62,693 bases of DNA from Bacteroidales bacterium (GTDB taxonomy: Bacteria > Bacteroidota > Bacteroidia > Bacteroidales > UBA932), in NCBI GenBank assembly GCA_017476575.1, contig JAFUZO010000080.1, positions 1 to 62,693 of the forward strand, in the 5' to 3' direction. Shown here in pieces: positions 8,520-16,852 of this stretch (within the stretch, counting starts at the first letter, position 1; every line of letters begins with the position of its first letter). The notes below the pieces were generated by a model that was not told the origin of the DNA, did not search any database, and saw only the letters and a program-made list of their open reading frames with translations. The position numbers were made by a program, and so were the translations under genes.

Positions 8520-8981
8520 TCATTCTTGTACTTGTTCTCTGCCGGAGAACCGTGTGGGATAATCTCCGAAACTTAAACTGAAACTGATTTCCTTCCCTTC
8601 GATGCGACCGGAAAGACCGGTAACCAGATACCTGGGCATTTCTCCCCCCAGAGCCCAAGGTACGATGTTATCTCCGGAAAAACTGATGGTACCGCTTGCG
8701 GCACTCACCGTTACAGATGGAATGGTCACATCGATGGTTACCGGCATCTGGGGAACAAATTTGATTTGATAGATAGTGATGTCCGCCGTTGTTCCCGACT
8801 CGGAGGGCGTAAACTTGACAGAGATGTTTTCGTTGTCGAACGCCTCACCAAGGTACTCGACAGTCATGGTGCCCACATAGCCGGCTTCCGCGCTGGAAGG
8901 TTGATCCGTTGTCAAGGAACCGTCTTTGCCGCAGGAGACCGCGGCTACAAGGAGAATTGCAAGTAAGGATTTAGACTTCAT
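8520..8981 (-). CDS. Calycin-like lipoprotein (PF13944-type)
   Basis: A 153-residue lipoprotein (MKSKSLLAILLVAAVSCGKD; cysteine at residue 17). The mature part begins YVGTMTVEYLGEAFDNENISV and continues as a beta-rich barrel, resembling the calycin-like domain found in Bacteroidales next to TonB-dependent receptors. The start at 8981 is chosen for the signal peptide; the frame extends upstream into the receptor gene. It begins 4 nt after the receptor stop, so it is the second gene of the operon and may bind the ligand delivered to or through the receptor. Confidence 0.75.
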   Translation of the reverse strand: MKSKSLLAILLVAAVSCGKDGSLTTDQPSSAEAGYVGTMTVEYLGEAFDNENISVKFTPSESGTTADITIYQIKFVPQMPVTIDVTIPSVTVSAASGTISFSGDNIVPWALGGEMPRYLVTGLSGRIEGKEISFSLSFGDYPTRFSGREQVQE

Positions 8982-8985
8982 AAGA

Positions 8986-11190
8986 TTATAGTTTAAAATC
9001 GACACCGATAGAGATACGCCTGGGCCTTGACAAGGCAAAAAATTCGTTGCCGACAGATTTGAAATAGAAGGTGGGAGACCGTCCTTCGCCGAGGTTTTCT
9101 CCACGGAGATAAAGGTTGAAATGGTCGAAGGCAACTGAAACCATTCCGCCGATTGTCAGCGAAACCGGTGACGAGATCGAATTATCCTCGTTCCACCTGA
9201 CGGGCCCGGCTCCGCGGAAATCTGCACTGGCTGCCAGCTGATGGTTTGCTATATGGAAACGATAACCGCCCCCCAGATAATAGCTGTGTTCCGGTACGTA
9301 TGGGACCCGTTTTCCGGCATAGTCATTGTTCCCGTCATTGTATTCGCGAAAACGAGCATTGCACCAGCTGTAGGAGAGGTGGGACTGGAAATCTCCCCTG
9401 TGATAATCCAATTCCATCTCGATGCCCCTGCTCCAGGACCGGCCGGCATTTGTCATCATCCGACCCGTCGATTTCCCGGGAGGAAAGACTGTGAGCTGCT
9501 GGTTCCGGCAGTCGATATGGTAGGCATTGATTTCACCATTGAAAACGCTGCCATGCCTGTATCGGAGACCTATTTCGTAATTCCAGGCCTCTTCGGGCCG
9601 ATAACGCGTGTGCTCTGCACCCACGGACGCATAAGAATGGTCCAGATGGACTCCCAACCCGGCCATCATCCCGTTCATCATCAGCCCCTGCAGGATGTCG
9701 GAGAATATCTGGGTGTTGAACCCGCCTGCACGGAAACCTTTCGAGATATTACCATAGGGTGTCAGGCGGTCGAGCCCTCCTGTCAAAGGAATCACGTAAA
9801 GGATGGATATTTTGGGCAGGATCTGGAAGGAATGCTGCCGTAGATTACCTATGTAAGAGGTTTCGAACGACTTGTCCACGCTCATGTTCGGGACAAAACG
9901 GTAATGGATGAGCGCCTGCGAATCGTAGGACATGCCATCTCCCCCATAGTCAAGACGGAGACCGGCCGTCAGAATCCATCGACTCATTTCCCAGGCCGAT
10001 TGATGGTACAGGGCCGCATTCCAACTATAGATTCCAAAGTCCGAGTCAACCGGAAACTCTTTCTCCGTGATGTCCAGATATCCCAGGTTCTCGGGGATGT
10101 TCCGGTTGGCATTGTCCAAGATGAGCGTGCGGATACCATCTTCCTTGAAAAAGACAGGGGCCGCCATCCGCTTCGCCTTTCCAAAGCAGAAAAAGCCCGT
10201 CTGCGGCTTCCAATGACGGAACGGCTTGGCGGGCGAAATGACAACTTCTTGTGCCACGGCTATGCTGCGCTGCTTCTGCTCCAGGGTAAAGATGCTCTCC
10301 GGCGTATAATCCTGGTCCATCCGCATCCGGTCCGCGAGTAATTGCAATGAAGTGACCGAGTTCAGATTGATGGCTGCGCCCCGTCGTTGCACCTTGAAGC
10401 CATCGATGGCAGAAAGGCGCCGATAGCTGCCTTCATCATTGTAATCGACGGGCTGTATCTCTCCATCCAAGTATCGGCCATACGCGAATCCTCCCTCATC
10501 AGAATAATTCAGATGCAGGGAATTGGAAAGGGATAACTTCTCCGAACCCGCTTTGTCCCAACGCCAGTGGATACCGCCGCCCCAATACGGGTCGGCAGGC
10601 CTTCCGGTATGAATATTGGTAAAGTACCCGTCGGTATGACGGAGACCGGCAGACAGATATTGATGGCCGGTTTCTGAGGCGAGACCGAGGCGGAAACTGC
10701 CCGCCGTTCCCACCTCGGCCAGTCCCTGGATTCCATCTCTGCCTGATGCTGATGGTGTCCGGAGCAACAGTACACCTCCCATGGAATTGCGACCATAAAG
10801 GGTGCCTTGTGGCCCGCGCAGTAAAGTGGCTGATTGCATGCCCAACCAGTCGAAATCATAGGCGTTCTTGTCCAGAATGGGAATGTCGTCCACATAGAGG
10901 CCAAGAGCAGGGTTTTCCATCCGGGAGCCGAGTCCCCGTATATAGATGGTGGAAGTGAGGGATGCTCCATAGTCCGGGATATGCACCCCGGGGACCACCT
11001 GGCTCATGGAATGCTGGTTTTGAATGCTGCCTGCGTCTTGATGGCTGATGAGGAAATGACTCCCGGGAGCGGCCAGCCTTTCCTGTTGGATATCATCCTT
11101 CATGCAAAAAACCACGGCTGGAGTGAGCGACAACGTGTCGCCCGCTCCAGCCGACAGGATGATCATCCCAGATAGTAAAACTGACAACAT
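8986..11190 (-). CDS. TonB-dependent outer-membrane receptor
   Basis: About 734 residues. Signal peptide (MLSVLLSGMIILSAGAG), plug domain with MSQVVPGVHIPDYG, IYIRGLGSRMENPALGLYVD and LLRGPQGTLYGRNSMGG, then a long beta-barrel ending in a terminal aromatic/leucine strand (RRISIGVDFKL). It lacks the N-terminal carboxypeptidase-like domain of SusC proteins and has no SusD partner, so it looks like a siderophore, haem, cobalamin or metal receptor rather than a glycan transporter. An upstream TTG (11217) is less likely than ATG at 11190. The calycin-like lipoprotein follows; the AraC gene upstream on the same strand may regulate it. Confidence 0.9.
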   Translation of the reverse strand: MLSVLLSGMIILSAGAGDTLSLTPAVVFCMKDDIQQERLAAPGSHFLISHQDAGSIQNQHSMSQVVPGVHIPDYGASLTSTIYIRGLGSRMENPALGLYVDDIPILDKNAYDFDWLGMQSATLLRGPQGTLYGRNSMGGVLLLRTPSASGRDGIQGLAEVGTAGSFRLGLASETGHQYLSAGLRHTDGYFTNIHTGRPADPYWGGGIHWRWDKAGSEKLSLSNSLHLNYSDEGGFAYGRYLDGEIQPVDYNDEGSYRRLSAIDGFKVQRRGAAINLNSVTSLQLLADRMRMDQDYTPESIFTLEQKQRSIAVAQEVVISPAKPFRHWKPQTGFFCFGKAKRMAAPVFFKEDGIRTLILDNANRNIPENLGYLDITEKEFPVDSDFGIYSWNAALYHQSAWEMSRWILTAGLRLDYGGDGMSYDSQALIHYRFVPNMSVDKSFETSYIGNLRQHSFQILPKISILYVIPLTGGLDRLTPYGNISKGFRAGGFNTQIFSDILQGLMMNGMMAGLGVHLDHSYASVGAEHTRYRPEEAWNYEIGLRYRHGSVFNGEINAYHIDCRNQQLTVFPPGKSTGRMMTNAGRSWSRGIEMELDYHRGDFQSHLSYSWCNARFREYNDGNNDYAGKRVPYVPEHSYYLGGGYRFHIANHQLAASADFRGAGPVRWNEDNSISSPVSLTIGGMVSVAFDHFNLYLRGENLGEGRSPTFYFKSVGNEFFALSRPRRISIGVDFKL

Positions 11191-11269
11191 AGCAGTCTCT
11201 TTCTTTGCAGTGTGCAAAGTTCCGCTATTATTGCCACATTTTTTAGGGTTGGAAATGCCGGAATCAGGA

Positions 11270-12067
11270 CTATTTGTGCGAGCCTTTCATTTTCCTTCTG
11301 AACTCCATGGGCGTCATACCGGTCTGCTTCCGGAAGAAACGTGAGAAATAGGACTGGTCACTCAGCCCTACGGCCCAGGCAATGTCAATGACAGGCATAT
11401 TGGTTTCTTGAAGAAGGCGTTTGGCTCTGGTGAGCCGGGCAAGAGCAATCCATTCGCCCGGACTACGGCCGCTTTCCCGGCGTATCATCCGGCAAAACCC
11501 GTTGGGAGTAAGACAGGCCTGCCGTGCATACCCATCCAGGCCGTCAAACGGAATATCCGGATTGAAGATGTGCTTCAGGAACTGGTCGGCAAGCGGATTA
11601 GCATAAGTGGTCGCCGGAATCTCAAGCATGTCCAGCAGAAGATCGAGTGACTTGGAAATGAACGCATTCCGATTCTTCTCAAAGGAGATATCCATCATAT
11701 TGAACAATTCCCCGACAAAGCTGGCTTCATCGAACCAGAATGCACAATGGACCGGCTTGGAAATCAACGTCGTCTCTCCCACCAGCGATGCCGAAAAACC
11801 ACCCGTATAACCACATGCGTCCTGATAATAACGTATGGAGAAAGATCGCTTCTCCGGTATCAACAGGAGATGTCCTGCGGTGCAGAGGAAGAGCTCTCCG
11901 CTGACATCGGCAAGAAGCTCTCCACCGGTCAGATAGACAAAGCCGACCAGCGGCAAGGATGCAGGCGGTACTTCTGCCGCCTTGATGTAACCGCTTGTGT
12001 CCATTCTCCGGATCAAGAACGGTGCACGAGAGTAGTCTGCATTTGCGTGTGCATTTGGAATGGTCAT
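11270..12067 (-). CDS. AraC-family transcriptional regulator
   Basis: A 265-residue regulator: N-terminal AraC-binding-type barrel (PLVGFVYLTGGELLADVSG, resembling ligand-binding cupins) and C-terminal double helix-turn-helix (PNGFCRMIRRESGRSPGEW; SDQSYFSRFFRKQTGMTPMEFR). The ATG at 12067 lies 4 nt after a perfect -7 box, so the message is probably leaderless. It sits just upstream of the TonB receptor operon on the same strand and probably controls it. The ligand is unknown, but iron-chelate-responsive AraC proteins often sit beside such receptors. Confidence 0.9.
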   Translation of the reverse strand: MTIPNAHANADYSRAPFLIRRMDTSGYIKAAEVPPASLPLVGFVYLTGGELLADVSGELFLCTAGHLLLIPEKRSFSIRYYQDACGYTGGFSASLVGETTLISKPVHCAFWFDEASFVGELFNMMDISFEKNRNAFISKSLDLLLDMLEIPATTYANPLADQFLKHIFNPDIPFDGLDGYARQACLTPNGFCRMIRRESGRSPGEWIALARLTRAKRLLQETNMPVIDIAWAVGLSDQSYFSRFFRKQTGMTPMEFRRKMKGSHK

Positions 12068-12071
12068 CCTG

Positions 12072-12101
12072 CAAATTTAGCATTATTTATCCATCCTGCA
12101 A
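12072..12101 (-). promoter_or_regulatory. Perfect TTG-N19-TAAATTTG promoter abutting AraC start codon
   Basis: On the minus strand TTG is at 12101-12099 and TAAATTTG at 12079-12072, spacer 19. The AraC ATG (12067) begins 5 nt after the box, leaving essentially no leader. Confidence 0.85.
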
Positions 12102-12210
12102 AAACGACTGAAGCGATACTGTCCATCCTTGGCCCGCCTCCTGCCCATGTACTCCACCGTGGAATCCTGCACCGTGGTACAGACAGCACCCGGCAGGGCA
12201 CTCGAAAGCA

Positions 12211-12238
12211 AAAAGGACAGGGACCGAAGTCCCTGCCC
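12211..12238 (-). terminator. Intrinsic terminator of fimbrillin-like gene
   Basis: Minus-strand hairpin CAGGGAC-TTCG-GTCCCTG (12218-12235) with a stable TTCG tetraloop, followed by a run of T on the minus strand. It lies about 45 nt beyond the stop codon at 12280. Confidence 0.8.
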
Positions 12239-12279
12239 TATATCCTGCCGACATCTTGCAGTCTTGCTGGCAACATCTG

Positions 12280-13620
12280 TCATCCGTTCTTTTTGTAGAT
12301 GGAGATGTCCTGCTGGCCGGATGCATAGCAGGAGAATAAATTGCTTCCGCTGTTGTATCTCAGCCAATTACGAGTATTCGCTCCTGTTGCCTTGACGGTA
12401 GCGACACCAGCATCCGTGACAGAAACCGTCCAAGAGCCGTTTGCATCCAGGTCGGCCTCCGTTCTCAAGTAATTGGAAGAAGATGACGCCGCATAGATAT
12501 AACCGCTTCCGGTCGAGAAGGCCAATGTACCTTCACTCACACCGTTTTCAAGGGAGAAGACCTGGACGGCATCGTTGGAAAGGGCAATGATGGAATTCCC
12601 CTGCGGATCGGTGGATTTCGTGACGGCGGCAGATGCCCGGTTATTGCTGTTCTGGGTCGTGCTGATGGCAAGGTCACTTGCCGTGGCGACGATGATGACC
12701 TCGCTGCCCACCGTCAGGTCGGCGGCATCCGTGACCAATGTATAGATATCGGGACTCGTCGGGATGATGCCCTCCATGTTCACCCGGAAAGAGGCGATCT
12801 TCCCAGCTTCGAACTGCTTTCCTTCAGGAATCGTGATGGTTTTGACATACGTGTTCCCCTGGTCCGTCGCAACCGTCACCTTGACGGTCTTCCCGCCCAG
12901 GTCCACCGGAGCGCAGGCAAACCAGATGTCCTCCGTCTTGGAGGTGGTCAAAGCGATAGTGGCGGAAGCGCTGCTGGCGCTGACGGTCCCGGTCTCCGGA
13001 TAATAATACCAGCGGCCGGCCCATCCTTCCTCCGCCGTCATGGATACGGATTCGACGGCCTCCCCTTCGGCAAGGGCCAGGTTCACGAAACTAAGTTTCC
13101 CGTATGCCGTGACATGCGTGAAGTCGAGCATAACGGAATTCGGGAAAGCCGTGTATTTTTCGGAGATGGCCGCCAGAATCTGCGCGGATTCATCCACCGA
13201 ATTGTCCAGGGGAACCTGCAAGGTGGGAATGGTCACGTTCCACGAAGCATACGATGCGCTCAGGCTGACGACTGCCGTCGAGGGGCTCAACGCCAGGAAC
13301 GTATAGGCGCCGGAGCCGTCATCCGTAAAAGAGGCATCGAACGTTGCTGTAGTAAAGTCAGCAGACGGCGTCACTGCGGCATCCTTTTGGGAAGCATAGT
13401 TCAAGGCGACCTTGATATTCGAATCGTTGGAGGTCCAGAGGGTCGGATAGGTTGTTCCATCGGGCGTGCCGAACGCCGTCTTCGTGTCGACCGCCCGGGC
13501 GGTAAAGTTGACGGTATTCTCTGATGTCTCAAAGACAACCGTTCCAGGATCCTTTTGGCAGGAGACCAGCGCAAGCGCAACCGCTGCGGATACAAACAGG
13601 GATTTACTGATCTTTTTCAT
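12280..13620 (-). CDS. Fimbrillin-like lipoprotein
   Basis: A 446-residue lipoprotein (MKKISKSLFVSAAVALALVSCQKD, cysteine at residue 21). The N-terminal part (NTVNFTARAVDTKTAFGTPD ... YPTLWTSNDSNIKVAL) matches fimbrillin-family / Mfa-like domains that build surface pili or adhesins in Bacteroidales. From about residue 280 a second beta-rich domain begins (YTLVTDAADLTVGSEVIIVA), a type common at the C-terminus of surface lipoproteins. A short 44-codon gene ends 13 nt upstream and is co-transcribed. No chaperone, anchor or tip genes lie next to it, so it is an orphan adhesin-like protein rather than part of a full pilus locus. Confidence 0.8.
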   Translation of the reverse strand: MKKISKSLFVSAAVALALVSCQKDPGTVVFETSENTVNFTARAVDTKTAFGTPDGTTYPTLWTSNDSNIKVALNYASQKDAAVTPSADFTTATFDASFTDDGSGAYTFLALSPSTAVVSLSASYASWNVTIPTLQVPLDNSVDESAQILAAISEKYTAFPNSVMLDFTHVTAYGKLSFVNLALAEGEAVESVSMTAEEGWAGRWYYYPETGTVSASSASATIALTTSKTEDIWFACAPVDLGGKTVKVTVATDQGNTYVKTITIPEGKQFEAGKIASFRVNMEGIIPTSPDIYTLVTDAADLTVGSEVIIVATASDLAISTTQNSNNRASAAVTKSTDPQGNSIIALSNDAVQVFSLENGVSEGTLAFSTGSGYIYAASSSSNYLRTEADLDANGSWTVSVTDAGVATVKATGANTRNWLRYNSGSNLFSCYASGQQDISIYKKNG

Positions 13621-13633
13621 GGCCGTTGCTTTT

Positions 13634-13768
13634 TTAAAGTTCTCCCCAGTCCTCCACTTCCGCATTCTGTATCGACTCTGACTTGTAAGATGTAGCCAGC
13701 AGCCCTTCCTCGAATCTTACCACGAGGGGCTCCATTGAAGGAGTAATGTAATGTGCCTTTTTGTCCAT
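13634..13768 (-). CDS. 44-residue small protein upstream of fimbrillin-like gene
   Basis: A very short gene: ATG at 13768, TAA at 13636-13634, encoding 44 residues that start MDKKAHYITPSMEPLVVRFE and end SIQNAEVEDWGEL. Short Bacteroidales peptides of this layout (a basic start, then Y-x-x-P and an acidic middle) are frequently found directly upstream of surface lipoprotein genes and are often left unannotated; the role is unknown. It ends 13 nt before the fimbrillin-like start. It has no signal peptide or membrane segment and is acidic toward the C-terminus. Support comes from codon-like composition and tight spacing, not from a known family. Confidence 0.65.
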   Translation of the reverse strand: MDKKAHYITPSMEPLVVRFEEGLLATSYKSESIQNAEVEDWGEL

Positions 13769-14111
13769 AGTACCAAAATTTATATGTCTTGACTTTTTGA
13801 CTTGTAAAAGTATGGTTTCCCGTCAAAACAACGGGAAAAGTGGTGTTAAGATTCGGTTAAGTTTTTGATACAGAACCCGGAAAATCATGATACAGAATGG
13901 AATAGTATTTAATCCATCTTTGTCCCGGTCCGGAAACCGCATGGGAAAATATAGGTCCGGGAACCTGTTTTGATGAAACAACAGCATGGAATCATGAAAC
14001 AACAAGAAAGAAATCCACCACATTTTTATGTTTCTTACCATGACGAAGGGAAATGTGGGTTATTTTCGCAGGCGGCCGGGCACGGTGTCCGGCCGCTAAA
14101 CCTTATCCATC
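13769..14111. promoter_or_regulatory. Repeat-rich divergent intergenic region
   Basis: 343 bp between the small gene/fimbrillin operon (minus) and the DUF4493 lipoprotein (plus). It holds three direct-repeat pairs: TTGACTT at 13789 and 13797 (8-bp period), TGATACAGAA at 13866 and 13888 (22-bp period), and ATGAAACAACA at 13973 and 13994 (21-bp period). A TATTTTCG -7-like box is at 14061-14068 for the rightward gene and an AT-rich TATAAATTTTGG for the leftward operon. No gene seen. Confidence 0.6.
14072..14096 (+). promoter_or_regulatory. 5'-leader hairpin of DUF4493 lipoprotein gene
   Basis: Eight perfect pairs GCGGCCGG / CCGGCCGC (72-79 with 89-96) extended inward by GCA/TGT-type pairs to a 3-nt loop. 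It starts just after the predicted -7 box and ends 15 nt before the ATG, so it would sit at the 5' end of the mRNA. It may stabilise the transcript or limit ribosome access. Confidence 0.5.
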
Positions 14112-15191
14112 ATGCGTATCAAGAAAATGACGGCACTCCTGCCGCTGCTGGCAGCCCTGGGGGCATGCGACGATTTCGGGGCGGCGCCCGAGCAGGGAGA
14201 ACTGAAATGGACCGTGGACGGGCGTACGGATGTCTTCACCAAAGCGTCGGCGGAGATTCCGGACACCAACGATTTCATCCTGAAAATCACCGACGCCAAA
14301 GGGAAGGCACTCTACGAGGGGGCCTACGGCCAATCGCCCGAGTCGTTGCTGGTCGATCCCGGCAACTACACGGTTTCCATCCAGTCGTTGACGTTCACGG
14401 CCCCGGCCTTCGCCCGGCCGCAGTACGGCGACGAGCAGGTCGTGGTCGTGAAAGGCGGCTCCTCGGTGACTGTCAAATTGAACTGTACCCTCCTCAATGC
14501 CGGCATCCGGCTCAAGATCGCCCCGGACTTCCTCACCTCCTACCCCGACGGCGTCCTTTACGTCAAATCGTCCGACGCCCGGCTCATGTACAGTTATTCC
14601 GAGAAGCGGATCGCCTATTTCAAGCCCGGTGCCGTATCCCTGGTCCTCTACGACAACGGCAAGGATGAGACCCTGCTCACCCGGACGCTGGCCGCCCAGG
14701 AAATCCTGACCCTGAACATCTCGGCACCGGGCGGCGGCAAGGCCACCTCCAGCGCCATCCAGGTTGCGGTCGACACGACAAAGAACTGGCAGTCGGAAAG
14801 CTACGTCATCGGAGGAGGAAATTCGGGCAGCAACACGGGCGGAGAGACCGGCGATGCCATCTCCGCCTCGGAAGCGGGCAACCATGCCGGGGAAAACGAC
14901 GTCTGGGTCTACGGCTACATCGTCGGCGGCGACCTCACGACGTCAGGGACGACGGTCAAAACCTCCTCGGTCACCAAGAACACGCATCTGGCCATCGCCG
15001 CCCGCGCTTCGGTCACGGCCAAAGCCTCCTGTGTAGCTGTCGAACTGCCGAAAGGCGACCTTCGGGACGCCCTCAACCTCGTCGACCATCCCGACCTCAT
15101 CGGTACACGCATTTACTTGCACGGCAACATCGTCGCCTCCTATTTCGGCACGACCGGCTTCAAGAATGTCTCGGAATATGTTTTGAAATAG
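14112..15191 (+). CDS. DUF4493 / DUF6359 surface lipoprotein
   Basis: A 359-residue lipoprotein (MTALLPLLAALGACDDF, lipobox A-L-G-A-C). Residues about 30-230 fit the DUF4493 pattern, a fimbrillin-like beta fold (GNYTVSIQSLTF, KIAPDFLTSYPDGVLYVKS). After a glycine/serine-rich linker (GGGNSGSNTGGETGDAIS) the last hundred residues fit DUF6359, an OB-fold-like domain (DVWVYGYIVGGDL ... GTRIYLHGNIVASYFGTTGF). It is probably exposed at the cell surface; binding partner unknown. It faces the fimbrillin operon, so the two are likely co-regulated. Confidence 0.8.
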   Translation: MRIKKMTALLPLLAALGACDDFGAAPEQGELKWTVDGRTDVFTKASAEIPDTNDFILKITDAKGKALYEGAYGQSPESLLVDPGNYTVSIQSLTFTAPAFARPQYGDEQVVVVKGGSSVTVKLNCTLLNAGIRLKIAPDFLTSYPDGVLYVKSSDARLMYSYSEKRIAYFKPGAVSLVLYDNGKDETLLTRTLAAQEILTLNISAPGGGKATSSAIQVAVDTTKNWQSESYVIGGGNSGSNTGGETGDAISASEAGNHAGENDVWVYGYIVGGDLTTSGTTVKTSSVTKNTHLAIAARASVTAKASCVAVELPKGDLRDALNLVDHPDLIGTRIYLHGNIVASYFGTTGFKNVSEYVLK

Positions 15192-15210
15192 AAAATTTTG
15201 ATTATATTTG
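15183..15210 (+). promoter_or_regulatory. Promoter for tRNA-Gly / glutamine synthetase unit
   Basis: TATATTTG at 15203-15210 with a TTG 17 bp upstream, overlapping the end of the preceding gene. The only other promoter space before the glutamine synthetase is 15 nt between the tRNA and its ATG. Confidence 0.65.
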
Positions 15211-15213
15211 CAG

Positions 15214-15233
15214 TCCCGTTCCATAAAACGGGA
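15214..15233 (+). terminator. Small inverted repeat ahead of tRNA-Gly
   Basis: TCCCGTT / AACGGGA with a 6-nt loop, no T run. It could be a weak terminator for the lipoprotein gene or part of the tRNA precursor leader. Confidence 0.3.
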
Positions 15234-15241
15234 CAAAACAA

Positions 15242-15314
15242 GCGGAATTAGCTCAGTTGGTAGAGCGTTGGCTTCCCAAGCCGAAGGTCGCGGGTCCGAG
15301 CCCCGTATTCCGCT
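15242..15314 (+). tRNA. tRNA-Gly (anticodon CCC)
   Basis: Full cloverleaf: acceptor GCGGAAT / ATTCCGC, D arm GCTC-GAGC, anticodon stem TTGGC/GCCGA with loop TTCCCAA (anticodon CCC), T arm CGGG..CCCG with GTCCGAG loop. The 3' CCA is not encoded. The glutamine synthetase gene starts 15 nt after its end. Confidence 0.95.
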
Positions 15315-15329
15315 CCTCCCCCCCTGATT

Positions 15330-16844
15330 ATGGATAAGGATATTGCCCTCCATCCGAACGATGTAGTTGCCTTTCTCGGCAAACTGCCACAGGATTTCAC
15401 CCGCGAAGACATGCTGGAATTCATCAGCGGGAACGGAATCAAGATGATCGACTTCATGTATCCCGCCGAGGATGGTCGTGTGAAGACCCTGAACTTCACC
15501 GTGGGCAGCCTCGCCTACGCCGGGACAGTCCTCGCGGAGGGAGAGCGGGTAGACGGTTCCAGCCTGTTCCCGTCCTTCATCGAGCCCGGGAACAGCGACC
15601 TGTACGTCATCCCGCGCTACCGCACCGCCTTCGTCGACCCGTTCAACGAAATTCCGACCCTGTGCTTCCTGTGCAGTTTCTTCGACAAGGACGGGAAACC
15701 GTTCGAATGCGCCCCCTGGCAGACGCTGATGCGGGCCGAAAAGGCCTTCGAACAGCGCACGGGCATGACATTCGAAGCGATGGGCGAACTCGAATACTAT
15801 GTCATCACGGATGCCGACCTGCTCTTCCCGGCTACCGACCAGAAAGGCTACCATGAATCCGAGCCGTTCGCCAAACTGAACGACTTCCGGCGCTCCTGCA
15901 TGGTCCATATCGCACGCACCGGGGGCAAGATCAAGTACGGCCACAGCGAAGTGGGCAACTTCACCCTGGACGGCAAGGTCTACGAGCAGAACGAAATCGA
16001 ATTCCTGCCCTGCCCGGTCGATTCGGCCGCCGACCAGCTCCTGCTGGCAAAATGGGTCATCCGCAACCTGGCCTGGCAATGGGGGCTCGACGTCTCCTTC
16101 GCCCCGAAGATCACCACTGGCAAGGCCGGGTCCGGCATGCACATCCACATGCGGCTGATGAAGGAAGGACGGAATGTCACCCTGGGACGGGACGGCCGCC
16201 TGTCCGACGAGGCCCGCCGTGCCATCGCCGGCCTCATGCTCATGGCCCCGTCCATCACGGCCTTCGGCAACAAGAATCCGACTTCCTATTTCCGGCTGGT
16301 CCCGCATCAGGAAGCGCCGACCAACGTCTGCTGGGGCGATTGCAACCGCTCCGCCCTCGTCCGGGTGCCGCTCGGCTGGTCCTCCGGCAAGGACATGTGC
16401 ACCTTGGCCAACCCGAAGGAGTATTCCACAGCCGTCGACACCACCGGGAAACAGACCTTCGAGATGCGTTCGCCGGACTGTTCGGCCGACATCTACCAGC
16501 TCATGGCGGGTCTCTGTGTCGCGGCCCGGAAGGGACTGGAACTGCCCCCTGAAGAGGCTTTGAAGATAGCAGCAGACACCTATGTCGACAGGGACATCCA
16601 CAAGGCGGAGGAATCCGGCCGGATTGCCTCGCTCGCTGCCCTGCCGACCTGCTGCCAGGAATCGGCGGACTGCCTGGAGGCTGCGAGGGAGGTCTATGAG
16701 GCGGAAGGTGTCTTCACCCCGCGCATGATCGACGGCATCATCAACACGCTCCGGTCATACGGAGATGCCGGTCTCCACGAAGCCGCCCGCCGCGACCCGA
16801 GGCTCATGCGGCGTCTCGTGGATGAATACTTCTACTGCGGATAG
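15330..16844 (+). CDS. glnA: Glutamine synthetase
   Basis: A 504-residue glutamine synthetase of the class I fold, cytosolic, making glutamine from glutamate, ammonia and ATP. Motifs in order: beta-grasp region with VDGSSLFPSFIEPGNSDLYV, metal ligand region GELEYYVI, NEIEFLP, the ATP-site histidine in GKAGSGMHIHMRL, glutamate-binding NPTSYFRLVPHQEAPTN with NRSALVRVPLGW, and FEMRSPDCSADIYQL. No adenylylation-type tyrosine loop is evident. It begins 15 nt after tRNA-Gly, so it is likely co-transcribed with it. It converges on the helicase gene with an 8-nt gap and no obvious terminator. Confidence 0.9.
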   Translation: MDKDIALHPNDVVAFLGKLPQDFTREDMLEFISGNGIKMIDFMYPAEDGRVKTLNFTVGSLAYAGTVLAEGERVDGSSLFPSFIEPGNSDLYVIPRYRTAFVDPFNEIPTLCFLCSFFDKDGKPFECAPWQTLMRAEKAFEQRTGMTFEAMGELEYYVITDADLLFPATDQKGYHESEPFAKLNDFRRSCMVHIARTGGKIKYGHSEVGNFTLDGKVYEQNEIEFLPCPVDSAADQLLLAKWVIRNLAWQWGLDVSFAPKITTGKAGSGMHIHMRLMKEGRNVTLGRDGRLSDEARRAIAGLMLMAPSITAFGNKNPTSYFRLVPHQEAPTNVCWGDCNRSALVRVPLGWSSGKDMCTLANPKEYSTAVDTTGKQTFEMRSPDCSADIYQLMAGLCVAARKGLELPPEEALKIAADTYVDRDIHKAEESGRIASLAALPTCCQESADCLEAAREVYEAEGVFTPRMIDGIINTLRSYGDAGLHEAARRDPRLMRRLVDEYFYCG

Positions 16845-16852
16845 CTGCTCCG

